Shown here in pieces: positions 1 to 6,433 of a stretch of DNA of 8,829 nucleotides. Position numbers and translations under genes: made by a program. The first letter of the stretch is position 1. Every line of letters starts with the position of its first letter. The stretch is from Desulfobacteraceae bacterium (GTDB lineage Bacteria > Desulfobacterota > Desulfobacteria > Desulfobacterales > Desulfosalsimonadaceae): contig JAABTZ010000101.1 in the NCBI GenBank assembly GCA_011389605.1, positions 1 to 8,829 of the forward strand. The letters are read 5' to 3'. The notes beneath the pieces were generated by a model, which saw only the letters and a list, made by a program, of their open reading frames with translations, was not told the origin of the DNA and did no database searches.

Positions 1-2
1 CG

Positions 3-1859
3 GACCTGGATCTGGCCGTGGAAGGCGCCTTGTTTGGAACCTTTTTCCACCAGGGACAGGTCTGTGAATCCGGCACCCGTGTCCTGGTTTCCTCAAAGAT
101 TTACGACGAGTTTCTGGATAAAATGAAAACCCGGGCCCAAAGCCTGCGCATCGGCTACCAGCTCGATCCGGCCTCCCACCAGGGCCCGCTTGTAAGTGCA
201 GCCCAGCTTGCCACAGTGGAACGCTATGTGGAAATCGGCAAAAAGGAGGGGGCAATCATAGTCACCGGCGGCAAACGCGCCGAGGTTGCCGGCCTGGAAG
301 GCGGATTTTTCTTTGAGCCCACCATTTTCGCGGACGTGAAAAACAGCATGCAAATCGCCCGTGAGGAAATCTTCGGCCCTGTGGTCTGCGTGATCAAATA
401 TGACACCGACGACGAGGCCATAGAGATTGCAAATGATTCCGTCTACGGTCTTGGCGGGGGCGTTTTTTCAGGCAGCAATGCCAGGGCTGAAAAAATCGCC
501 CGGCAGATCAAGACCGGCACCATGTGGATAAACAACTTTCACGCATTTGGTGATTTCTGCCCGTTTGGCGGATACAAGCAGTCGGGCATCGGCAGGGAGC
601 TGGGGCATCCGGGTCTTTCTGAATACACGGAACTGAAGCGGGTTCATGTTTCTGCCAGCGCGGATGCCAAAAGCAATTTCATGATGAAAATGTTTTCAGA
701 TGATCCCAGCATCCCCTTTGTCCAGTACATAACCCCCACACTTGTTATGGCCGGTCACGGCAGCCTTCCCTCAGTCTACCGGGAGGTGGTGCGCCTGGGC
801 GGCAGCCGGGCCCTGATTCTAACGGATCCGGGGGTGCGCGATGCAGGCCTGGCCCAAAAGGTCAAAGATGCACTTGGCGATTTTTGCGTGGGAATGTTTG
901 ACCAAATCGCCCAGGACACCGATCTTGGTACTGTGGACAAAGCCGCTGATCTTGGCCGTGAGCTGGGGGCTGATATCATCGTCAGCGTGGGAGGCGGAAG
1001 CGTTATTGATACGGCCAAGGCCGTGTGCGTAACCCTGAAAAACGGAGGCAGGGCAGATGACCACATTGCCTTAATGCGCCTGACCGAACCCCAGATCCCC
1101 CATATCGCCATTCCGACCACTTCAGGCACAGGCAGCGAAGTTACCAACATATCGGTGATCAAAAGCCAGACAGCAGCCCGCAAAGTCTATATAGTGGACA
1201 ACTACATCACGCCAAACACCGCTATACTCGATCCGGTCTTTACCCTGACCCTGCCGCCGGGACTTACCGCCACAACAGCCATGGATGCCATGACCCATGC
1301 CGTGGAAGCCCTTACTTCAACCATGTCCAACGCATTGTGTGACGGCCATGCCCTCCAGGCCATCCGGCTGATCCGGGAAAACCTTCCCAGGGTTATTGAA
1401 AACGGCAAAGATGAAGCTGCCAGAAACAATATGCAGATGGCAGCAACAGCAGCCGGCTGGGCATTCGGCATAGCCCAGGTTGGCCTTGCACATTCAATGG
1501 CACATACGGTAGGAATGCTTGCAAACGTACCCCATGGGGCGGCCTGCGGCATTGTGCTGCCGGCGGTCATGAGATATAATGTTGATTTCGCAACCGAGAA
1601 ACTGGCACTGGCCGCCCAGGCCCTTGGCGTGAGCATCGGCGGCATGGACGCCAGGGATGCTGCCCTGGCAGGCGTTGACGCCCTGGAAAAACTCATGAAG
1701 CAGGCAGGCCACCCAATGCGGCTCTCAGAGGTCGGAGTTACAGAAGAAACATTGGCAATGGCTCCTTTCCATGCCATTGCAGACGTACCTACCCTGTTTA
1801 ACCCCCGGCCGGTCACAGATCCCAATGAAGTGGCTGAATTATACAAACAGGTATTTTAG
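3..1859 (+). CDS. Aldehyde dehydrogenase / iron-containing alcohol dehydrogenase fusion (5' end outside window)
   Basis: The frame is open to the left edge, so the start lies upstream; 618 residues are visible. The first ~210 belong to a classical NAD(P)-dependent aldehyde dehydrogenase: GQVCESG with the catalytic Cys (codon 63-65), REEIFGPV (around 361-380) and KQSGIGRELG (around 577-606). From about base 720 a full iron-type (group III) alcohol dehydrogenase follows, with the nucleotide-binding GGGSVIDTAK (around 990-1019) and the four expected metal ligands: Asp 1284-1286, His 1296-1298, His 1491-1493 and His 1533-1535 (VPHG). The two domains are in one frame with no stop. An internal ATG near 680 has no Shine-Dalgarno sequence, so separate translation is unlikely. 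Unlike AdhE, the aldehyde domain is of the non-acylating type. Inferred role: alcohol to aldehyde to acid, or the reverse, within one chain. The substrate is unknown. Confidence 0.9.
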   Translation, partial: DLDLAVEGALFGTFFHQGQVCESGTRVLVSSKIYDEFLDKMKTRAQSLRIGYQLDPASHQGPLVSAAQLATVERYVEIGKKEGAIIVTGGKRAEVAGLEGGFFFEPTIFADVKNSMQIAREEIFGPVVCVIKYDTDDEAIEIANDSVYGLGGGVFSGSNARAEKIARQIKTGTMWINNFHAFGDFCPFGGYKQSGIGRELGHPGLSEYTELKRVHVSASADAKSNFMMKMFSDDPSIPFVQYITPTLVMAGHGSLPSVYREVVRLGGSRALILTDPGVRDAGLAQKVKDALGDFCVGMFDQIAQDTDLGTVDKAADLGRELGADIIVSVGGGSVIDTAKAVCVTLKNGGRADDHIALMRLTEPQIPHIAIPTTSGTGSEVTNISVIKSQTAARKVYIVDNYITPNTAILDPVFTLTLPPGLTATTAMDAMTHAVEALTSTMSNALCDGHALQAIRLIRENLPRVIENGKDEAARNNMQMAATAAGWAFGIAQVGLAHSMAHTVGMLANVPHGAACGIVLPAVMRYNVDFATEKLALAAQALGVSIGGMDARDAALAGVDALEKLMKQAGHPMRLSEVGVTEETLAMAPFHAIADVPTLFNPRPVTDPNEVAELYKQVF

Positions 1860-1877
1860 GGCAAAAAAATCAGTTCA

Positions 1878-1920
1878 AAACAAGCCGCCGCCTCATGGGC
1901 CATGAGGCGGCGGCTTGTTT
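1878..1920. terminator. Bidirectional intrinsic terminator
   Basis: A perfect inverted repeat with 21-base arms at 1878-1898 and 1900-1920 is centred on 1899, so the real stem is about 19 bp with a tiny loop. The stem is GC-rich. The + side runs into TTT; on the - side a run of seven A (read as T) lies close by at 1863-1869. It sits between two convergent genes, 18 bp after the dehydrogenase stop and 22 bp beyond the split-barrel gene stop, so it can end both transcripts. Confidence 0.9.
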
Positions 1921-1942
1921 CCTGTCTGCCTGCAAAAATAAT

Positions 1943-2353
1943 CTATGCCAGTTTCTTGCCCGCCCCGGGGCCGGGGGCCAGGGCATATATTTCATCAATT
2001 TTTAAAATAACCGCCCCCTTGGACTTTAAAGGAGCACCGATCTGGTTTCCAAGCTCCTCGATCCATTTTGCGGTTTCTTCGTATCTCTGCCCAGAGGTTT
2101 CAATGGTAACAGATCCCTTTAGCTGGTAACCTTCATGGCCTTCCCAGAAAGACACGGCCACTTTTGGGTTATCCTTTAAATTGGCCAGGGTTTTGTTGAG
2201 AAACTGGTCGGAAATCAGTACAGTTTCATCATCAATGATCTTTTTGGCCCCCACGGGTACTGCATTCGGGGCTCCCTCACAGGTGGCTGTGGCAAGAACT
2301 GCCGCGGGCACCTTTTTAAACAATTCCTGCATCCGCTCTGTCATTTTAGCCAT
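1943..2353 (-). CDS. Pyridoxamine 5'-phosphate oxidase-family FMN-binding split-barrel protein
   Basis: This 136-residue protein has the small split-barrel layout. An N-terminal helix (MTERMQELF) is followed by a strand (AAVLATATCEGAPNAVPVG), then KTLANLKDNPKVAVSFWE, then KGSVTIETSG and a C-terminal strand VILKIDEIYALAPG. Such proteins bind flavin; most uncharacterised members are not true pyridoxamine phosphate oxidases, so the substrate cannot be named. The ATG at 2353 is chosen over an in-frame ATG at 2431 because it has AAAGGAGG about 7 bases upstream and because homology-like sequence begins there. It is a single gene, transcribed divergently from the DUF721 operon and convergent with the dehydrogenase fusion. 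Confidence 0.85.
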   Translation of the reverse strand: MAKMTERMQELFKKVPAAVLATATCEGAPNAVPVGAKKIIDDETVLISDQFLNKTLANLKDNPKVAVSFWEGHEGYQLKGSVTIETSGQRYEETAKWIEELGNQIGAPLKSKGAVILKIDEIYALAPGPGAGKKLA

Positions 2354-2444
2354 GATCTGAAACCTCCTTTGTCTGTGTTTTTGCCAGGTTACCGAATCTC
2401 TTTTTCCATCCGGCTTCTGAATAAGAAGCATTTGCTTATAAATA

Positions 2445-2473
2445 ATTATGATACGTTAACGCCAAACTGTCAA
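2445..2473 (-). promoter_or_regulatory. Candidate sigma-70 promoter for the split-barrel gene
   Basis: On the - strand there is a perfect -35 TTGACA (2468-2473), a 17-bp spacer and a -10 CATAAT (2445-2450, 5 of 6 consensus bases). Transcription would start near 2438, about 85 bases before the ATG at 2353. A GTTAAC palindrome lies in the spacer (2455-2460). Confidence 0.7.
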
Positions 2474-2486
2474 GGCCTTGGTGTTG

Positions 2487-2515
2487 TTGCAACCAGATTA
2501 AGACCATGCTATAAA
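2487..2515 (+). promoter_or_regulatory. Candidate sigma-70 promoter for the DUF721-methyltransferase operon
   Basis: On the + strand there is a -35 TTGCAA (2487-2492), a 17-bp spacer and a -10 TATAAA (2510-2515). Start of transcription would be about 2522, giving a leader of about 60 bases before the ATG at 2585. It lies back to back with the - strand promoter at 2445-2473. Confidence 0.65.
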
Positions 2516-2584
2516 ATATTTGGTCAAGTAATTAAAAACAGCGGTGCAGAATCGCTTCAAACAAAACGGCAAACAGATCACACC

Positions 2585-2920
2585 ATGGACCGGCCCAGGT
2601 ATAGAAACGAAAAATTCAGCCATATCAGCGATGTGCTCTCTGGGCTCGTTGGGCAGCTTCGCCGGGAATCGCATTCTGATCTGTACAGGATCCAGCAAAT
2701 CTGGCAAAGCGTGCTTGACCCTGTTATTTACGAAAACAGCCGCCCGGCAGCCTTGAAAAATGACGTGCTGCTGGTAAATGTGGCAAGTTCAACCGTTACC
2801 CAGCAAATGCGCTTTATCACCCCCCAGGTAATCGAGCAGATCAACCGGGTAATGGGAGAAGGCCGAATCAGCCGGATCAAATACAAAATCGGCACGATTT
2901 CTTCTTCCGGCAGCTCATGA
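2585..2920 (+). CDS. DUF721 (DciA-like) domain protein
   Basis: This 111-residue protein resembles the DUF721 family. An N-terminal helical part (FSHISDVLSGLVGQLRRES) is followed by IQQIWQSVLDPVIYENSRP, then a strand pair LKNDVLLVNVASSTVTQQM, and a C-terminal helix and strand (INRVMGEGRISRIKYKIG). Members include DciA, the replicative-helicase loader of many bacteria that lack DnaC, so a role in replication initiation is possible but not shown here. The ATG at 2585 is preferred because upstream residues look non-coding and a promoter ends near 2515; its Shine-Dalgarno sequence is weak. Its stop overlaps the next gene's start by four bases (ATGA), which implies translational coupling. Confidence 0.8.
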   Translation: MDRPRYRNEKFSHISDVLSGLVGQLRRESHSDLYRIQQIWQSVLDPVIYENSRPAALKNDVLLVNVASSTVTQQMRFITPQVIEQINRVMGEGRISRIKYKIGTISSSGSS

Positions 2921-3651
2921 ACCAAACAACAGACCTTACATTTGACACGTTTTTTAACGGTTGCATTTCCATAAAGCAGCCGCCCGGGGGATACCGCTTT
3001 TCAATTGACGCGGTCATACTGGGAAACCTTGCGGCAGTGCAGGACTGCGACCGGGTCATAGATCTTGGATGCGGCTGCGGTGTAATCCCTCTTATTCTGT
3101 GTTACCGCAGACCTCAAATCCGGGAAATTTTCGGCATTGAAATACAGGCCGAGCTTGCCGGGATTGCCAGGCTAAATGCATCAGAGAACAATATGAGCAG
3201 CAGAATCCGCATCCTTTGCAAGGATATCAAAACCATTGTCCCGGCAGACACCGGCGGCCGGGTGGAGGCCATTGTATGCAACCCACCGCATTTTGCACGA
3301 AATTCAGGCCGCATAAACCCCAATTCCCAGCGCGCCCTTGCCAGACACGAAATAGCAGTCACCCTTGAGGATGTAGCCGCTGCAGCAGCCCGGATGCTGA
3401 CTCCCGCCGGCCGGCTGACAATAATTTATCCGTCAGAACGCCTGGCAGACCTTATTTTGGCCATGCGCAATGCTGTAATTGAACCCAAAAACCTGCGCAT
3501 GATTCATCCCCGGCCCGGCATTGAGGCCAAACGCGTTCTTGTAACAGGTATAAAAGGCAAAACTGCCGGCATAAAAGTTGATCCCCCCCTTTTTATCCGC
3601 AGCAATCCGGATCATTATTCCCGGGAAGTAAGCGCAATGTTTAACCCGTAA
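2917..3651 (+). CDS. TrmN6/YfiC-like class I SAM methyltransferase (probable tRNA or rRNA adenine-N6 methylase)
   Basis: The protein has 244 residues. Residues 20-35 (QPPGGYRFSIDAVILG) match the N-terminal signature of the YfiC/TrmN6 group, which methylates N6 of A37 in tRNA1(Val). Motif I for SAM binding is VIDLGCGCG (47-55), with the acidic end of the next strand at FGIEI (72-76). The catalytic motif is at 122-125 and reads NPPH rather than the usual NPPY. GRINPNSQRALARHEI (131-146) follows, as in family members. The start codon lies inside the stop of the DUF721 gene, so the two form an operon. The methyltransferase class is firm; the tRNA1(Val) substrate is inferred by family resemblance. 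Confidence 0.82.
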   Translation: MNQTTDLTFDTFFNGCISIKQPPGGYRFSIDAVILGNLAAVQDCDRVIDLGCGCGVIPLILCYRRPQIREIFGIEIQAELAGIARLNASENNMSSRIRILCKDIKTIVPADTGGRVEAIVCNPPHFARNSGRINPNSQRALARHEIAVTLEDVAAAAARMLTPAGRLTIIYPSERLADLILAMRNAVIEPKNLRMIHPRPGIEAKRVLVTGIKGKTAGIKVDPPLFIRSNPDHYSREVSAMFNP

Positions 3652-3671
3652 TCAGCACGGCCAGTTTCTGT

Positions 3672-3700
3672 TTGACAAGGCTTCTTAAAATGGATAGTTT
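3672..3700 (+). promoter_or_regulatory. Candidate promoter for tRNA-Ser
   Basis: A perfect TTGACA (3672-3677) is followed by a 17-bp spacer and a weak -10 TAGTTT (3695-3700). Transcription would start near 3707, about 54 bases before the tRNA 5' end. The rest of the 3652-3760 gap shows no other clear signal. Confidence 0.45.
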
Positions 3701-3760
3701 GGCGATTTAAATCCTGCAGCATCTGCTTTCGGGCCTTGTTTGCCCGGATTTGCCCAACAA

Positions 3761-3852
<92 letters not shown>

Positions 3853-4149
3853 TTTATTCAACTGTTTCAGGTGAAAACCGATCCCGCAAACAAAATCCCG
3901 GCAAGCGCTTTTCCAATGATGGGCAGCCAGCAGAACCAGGCCAACCGGCGATGTCATAAACACCTGGAGTGAAGCCGCAAACCAAGCCTTAGGGTTTGGT
4001 ATTTGGGCGTTTGATGTGGTGCTTGAACCTGCGAAAATCCTGAATGTGATTAAAGGCCAATCAATTGAAATGAAGGGGTAGCTTTCGATGGCCTGAACTG
4101 CTTTGTTTAGCCAATCCGATATCACTTCGACGTTAAACGGCATCGGCAT
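3853..4149 (-). other. No intact gene; degenerate coding remnant on the - strand
   Basis: This stretch lies between the tRNA and the recognisable part of the nucleotidyltransferase. A - strand frame stays open across it but continues straight through the antisense of the tRNA, so it is not a real gene end. It contains a hydrophobic run (SPVGLVLLAA, around 3922-3951) whose natural continuation appears in another frame as LPIIGKALAGILFAGSVFT, with a stop at 3867-3869. This suggests a frameshifted remnant of a membrane-protein C terminus. I do not recognise the family, and the hydrophobic reading could be chance. Confidence 0.35.
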
Positions 4150-4347
4150 TCTGAGAAAGGCAAGTAGTCTGTCGATATTTTGAGGAGCCTGACTGTTAAC
4201 GACATACACATCCATTGTTTTGACAGGGGCGCCCTGGATAACCGCCGCAAGGCCTCCAACCAAAATAAAATCGACCCCTGCCTCTAACAGCCCCTCCAGA
4301 ACTTCACTCAGGCTTGCGCTTGTTGGGTTTTTGCCGCCTGTAGGCAT
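4150..4347 (-). pseudogene. Truncated nucleotidyltransferase-fold protein
   Basis: About 66 residues from ATG 4347 resemble the N terminus of a minimal nucleotidyltransferase-type protein. A helix SLSEVLEGLLEAGVDF leads into the core strand ILVGGLAAVIQGAP with the GG pair (residues 31-32), then VKTMDVYVV and QNIDRLLAFL. The family's paired acidic residues (DxD) read D46-V-Y48, so the second Asp is lost. Resemblance stops after residue 66, while the frame runs on through unrelated sequence and the tRNA antisense. It overlaps the end of the upstream small gene by 44 bases, as expected of a two-gene unit. Called a pseudogene from the truncation and lost catalytic residue together. Confidence 0.6.
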
Positions 4348-4480
4348 CTCTTAACTCCAGAATTGCACGGAAAGCGTTATCGTTGGCCCGTAATCGTTCC
4401 TCGGGCGACATTTTCAGGAACATGGCGATTAATCCTCTGTCCACACCAGATCGATCGTCAATTTTTATTTCATCAGGCAT
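4304..4480 (-). CDS. Small conserved-looking hypothetical protein (58 aa)
   Basis: The start at 4480 is chosen because AAGGAAG lies about eight bases upstream; an in-frame ATG at 4528 lies across the attC-like repeat and has no such signal. The protein is charged and helical, with LKMSPEERLRANDNAFRAIL then a basic tail ending KPNKRKPE. I recall similar short proteins encoded just before nucleotidyltransferases, and here too the next gene, overlapping by 44 bases, is one; its role is unknown. It begins 39 bases inside the recombination point of the attC-like site at 4513-4573, so it would be the first gene of the next cassette. Confidence 0.6.
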   Translation of the reverse strand: MPDEIKIDDRSGVDRGLIAMFLKMSPEERLRANDNAFRAILELRDAYRRQKPNKRKPE

Positions 4481-4512
4481 ACTATCTTCCTTTTTGAACC
4501 ATGGATCCCCTT

Positions 4513-4573
4513 GCCGAACGGCGGGCATCAGCAGCTGCGGATGTTTGCGGTCTGCTGAATGCCCTTGTTATGA
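4513..4573 (-). other. attC-like integron recombination site A
   Basis: Read on -, the site starts with CATAAC, which overlaps the toxin stop codon TAA, and ends with GTTCGGC (4513-4519), one base away from the attC core GTTRRRY. Between them an imperfect hairpin pairs GGGCAT plus CAGCAG (left arm) with CTGCTG plus ATGCCC (right arm). The left arm has one extra T, and the spacer next to the core is AA on the left but GGC on the right. Matching ends, an unpaired spacer and a bulged base in the gene-proximal arm are hallmarks of attC sites. Length 61 bases is within the known attC range. Called from reading alone; no covariance model was run. Confidence 0.68.
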
Positions 4574-4864
4574 CTTAATTTCATCTATTGGCAATATCTG
4601 TTTCCCATGTCGAATAGTAAGTATGGATATTTGTTTTGTTCCGATGTGATAAATGATCCGATAATTTCCGTAAATCAATTCCCTGAATTGACGTTCATTA
4701 ATTTCAGGGACGATCCGTCCGATTTCTGGATTCCCTTTAAGCTGGTCAACCTTTGTAAACACAGTATTAATCCAATTGCCTGCTGCCAAAGGCTTATCTT
4801 GTAAAATGTAATCAACTATTTCTGACGCCCTTTCAACAGCAAGCGGGGACCATACTATTTTCAT
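4568..4864 (-). CDS. ParE/RelE-family toxin of a type II toxin-antitoxin pair
   Basis: The 98-residue protein has the usual ParE/RelE length. An N-terminal strand KIVWSPLAVERASEIVDYI is followed by PLAAGNWINTVF, NPEIGRIVPEIN, the core RELIYGNYRIIYHI and the last strand ISILTIRHGKQILP. These toxins act in the cytoplasm on gyrase (ParE type) or on ribosome-bound mRNA (RelE type); sequence alone does not decide, though the GRIVPE and YGNYRIIY pattern is ParE-like. The start overlaps the antitoxin stop by four bases (ATGA), implying coupled translation. The stop codon lies inside the attC-like site A, typical of a cassette gene. Confidence 0.88.
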   Translation of the reverse strand: MKIVWSPLAVERASEIVDYILQDKPLAAGNWINTVFTKVDQLKGNPEIGRIVPEINERQFRELIYGNYRIIYHIGTKQISILTIRHGKQILPIDEIKS

Positions 4865-5142
4865 TTGGGGACTCTCTTCGATAATTTGGCCTTTGCCTTC
4901 TGGTGGGAAATCCCTTCTCCTTTTGCCAGTTGGTTGAGAGATGTTTGGATATCTGAAAGAAGATCAATTTTTTCTTGCATAGCTTCAAATTCATTTGCAC
5001 CCAAAAGTACAGCTACCCCTTTGCCATGCTGCGTAATTATAACCGGACGCTTGGTGTCATGGACTTGTTTGATGTAAGAAGCCATGGCATTTCTGACTTC
5101 CGACATTGATCTGATATCTTGATCGATTTTAAGTTTTTGCAT
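4861..5142 (-). CDS. Phd/YefM-family antitoxin
   Basis: The 93-residue protein opens with SMSEVRNAMASYIKQVHDTK and then RPVIITQHGKGVAVLLGANEFEAM, the Phd/YefM DNA-binding dimer fold; the charged C-terminal part (about residues 58-93) would wrap the toxin. ATG 5142 is chosen over 5241 because AAAAAGG lies about 6 bases upstream, the fold begins there, and the longer form would read through the promoter and the attC-like repeat. It neutralises the toxin encoded next and should autorepress the pair at the promoter just upstream. Pairing a Phd-type antitoxin with a ParE/RelE-type toxin is common. Confidence 0.87.
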   Translation of the reverse strand: MQKLKIDQDIRSMSEVRNAMASYIKQVHDTKRPVIITQHGKGVAVLLGANEFEAMQEKIDLLSDIQTSLNQLAKGEGISHQKAKAKLSKRVPK

Positions 5143-5156
5143 TTTGCACCTTTTTT

Positions 5157-5201
5157 GTATTTGTTTTGTACAGAATAGCATGCATTTTAAGGTACAATCA
5201 A
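5157..5201 (-). promoter_or_regulatory. Candidate toxin-antitoxin promoter and operator
   Basis: On - a -35-like TTGATT (5196-5201), an 18-bp spacer and a -10-like TATTCT (5172-5177) precede the antitoxin by about 25-30 bases. A TGTACA palindrome (5167-5172) abuts the -10, and GGTACA (5191-5196) lies 24 bp further up, centre to centre. TGTACA cores spaced by a multiple of 12 bp are known from the yefM-yoeB operator, so autorepression here is a reasonable inference. Two TTTTGTA copies 11 bp apart (5153-5159, 5164-5170) also lie here. Confidence 0.5.
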
Positions 5202-5216
5202 CCGTTTTTTTAAGAG

Positions 5217-5318
5217 GCATAACGTCCAGAATCAGCTGCACAAAAAGCCGTACAGCGTGTTCAAATTAGCACAAAACTGCGCAGGCTTTTTGTGTCAGCC
5301 TGAATTCTGTTGTTCGCT
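5217..5318 (-). other. attC-like integron recombination site B
   Basis: Read on -, it runs from AGCGAAC (5312-5318) to GTTATGC (5217-5223), the latter close to GTTRRRY. Arms pair over CAGAAT, CAG, CTG and CACAAAAAGCC; the left arm carries three extra single bases (T, G, A) and the right none. The spacer beside the core is AA on the left and GTC on the right, exactly the 2-versus-3 geometry of site A. The bulges lie on the arm nearest the hydrolase gene, the orientation expected of an attC at a gene's 3' end. The loop is about 34 bases. It could double as a transcription terminator. Confidence 0.68.
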
Positions 5319-5322
5319 GTTA

Positions 5323-5337
5323 CTAATGGGTGCAAAA
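5323..5337. repeat. IS630 terminal inverted repeat, left
   Basis: CTAATGGGTGCAAAA, directly after a TA duplication. It differs from the right repeat only at its fifth base (T against G). Confidence 0.9.
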
Positions 5338-5348
5338 GTCGGTATACG

Positions 5349-6377
5349 TTAAGATAAAATATACGCACAATCCGGACGCCGGAAAAATGAACGGATAATC
5401 CGGGGCAACTTTTGAAGTTTCCGCAGGCGACCAAATATTATGGCTTTGAATTTGTCCGGGCCGGAAATCGCCATTCGCCCTGATCCGTGAGACTTTACGT
5501 TATTGAAAACCTGCTCGGCAGGATTCAATGCCGGGGAATAAGGAGGCAGGAAATAGACTTCCAGCCTGCCATTGAATGATTCAATGCATTCCTTGACTTT
5601 TTTGGACTTGTGAGTCGGATGACCATCCCAAATCAAAAATACAGGGCCTTCCTTGTCGTGCATGAGTTTGCGCAGAAACTCGCACACGCGTTCACTGTGG
5701 ACGGTCTTTTTTGTGGTCATAAATTTCATGCGGCCCCGGGTATCTATCGCTGCAATCATATTGACACTGAACCTGGCTCCCGTGCTTTCAACTACTGGGG
5801 TTTGTCCTTTCAAAGCCCAGGTCCGGCCGGAATGGTAATCAGATCTGACAACGGATTCATCGGCAAAGTATATGGTTGCTCCCAGTTTTTTAGCCCGCTT
5901 TTTGATTTCTGGAAAAGTCGTGTTTTTCCACTCAGCAACCGCCTCCGGGTTCTGTTGATAGGCGCGGTGCAATGGCTTCTGCGGAGAAAATCCCAACTGG
6001 CGCAAAAGACGGCCCACAGAGGTAAGACTCAGCTTGATGCCGAATTTCTTTTTAATCACATCGGCAACCATTTTGCGCGTCCACAAAGCAAAAGGCAGTT
6101 TCAACTGCTGAGGATCTTTGTCTATAATGGTGTTGTATATTCAGGCAATTTCCATCCCGGCGAGCTTTTTTGTGCGTCCGCTTTGTTTGCCGGATCGCAG
6201 CGCATGCCAACCCCCGCGGCGGTATCTGGCAAGCCAGTTGTAAATGCAGGCCCGGGAAAACCCCAAAGTCTTGATTACTACTTCCGGACTCTCTCCGTCC
6301 TGAACACGCTGTACCGCACGGATGCGAATTTCCTCCATCGCCTTCGGTCCGACTTTTCTTCCGTCTTGAGTATTCAT
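5349..6377 (-). pseudogene. IS630-family transposase interrupted by one in-frame stop
   Basis: The frame is 342 codons with a TGA at codon 79 (6141-6143). Before it lies a helix-turn-helix region (VVIKTLGFSRACIYNWLARY). After it come a second DNA-binding part (LTSVGRLLRQLGFSPQKPLH) and the catalytic core. The DDE triad is intact: Asp 173 in IYFADES, Asp 251 in FLIWDGHPTHKSKK and Glu 288 in PPYSPALNPAEQVF. In relatives I recall, a Trp precedes IY at the stop position, so a single TGG to TGA change explains it. No other damage is seen, and total length is normal for the family. Product would be non-functional unless the stop is read through or translation restarts, and a restart product would lack the first domain. 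Confidence 0.88.
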
Positions 6378-6418
6378 GCGGTGGAGCAGAACAGATTAAA
6401 CTACAAAAGTCTAAATAT

Positions 6419-6433
6419 TTTTGCACCCCTTAG
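6419..6433. repeat. IS630 terminal inverted repeat, right
   Basis: Reverse complement reads CTAAGGGGTGCAAAA, directly inside a TA duplication. Its TAA serves as the stop codon of the metallo-hydrolase gene. Confidence 0.9.

Larger units (their letters stand above)
5323..6433 (-). mobile_element. IS630-family insertion sequence, 1111 bp
   Basis: Both ends are visible. The left inverted repeat at 5323-5337 and the right at 6419-6433 match at 14 of 15 bases (CTAAkGGGTGCAAAA). A TA flanks each side (5321-5322 and 6434-6435), the target duplication typical of IS630/Tc1-like elements. Inside lies one transposase frame interrupted by a TGA. It inserted at the stop codon of the metallo-hydrolase gene, three bases outside attC-like site B. 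Confidence 0.92.

Noticed and set aside
776..1846. Long - strand frames opposite the dehydrogenase fusion
   Set aside because: They are shadows of a well-supported + strand gene with correct catalytic and metal motifs.
3961..4080. A third attC-like site (GCGGCTTCACTCCAGG then GTTTATG on -)
   Set aside because: The right-arm resemblance is suggestive, but I could not find a matching left arm at a sensible distance.
5239..5294. The 11-bp arms at 5239-5249 and 5284-5294 as a plain intrinsic terminator
   Set aside because: The loop is long and no T run follows the stem; the bulged attC-like architecture explains the whole repeat better, though it may still slow transcription.
6141..6143. TGA as a selenocysteine codon in the transposase
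   Set aside because: Sulfate reducers do use selenocysteine, but Trp is expected here, transposases are not selenoproteins, and I see no convincing SECIS hairpin just after it.
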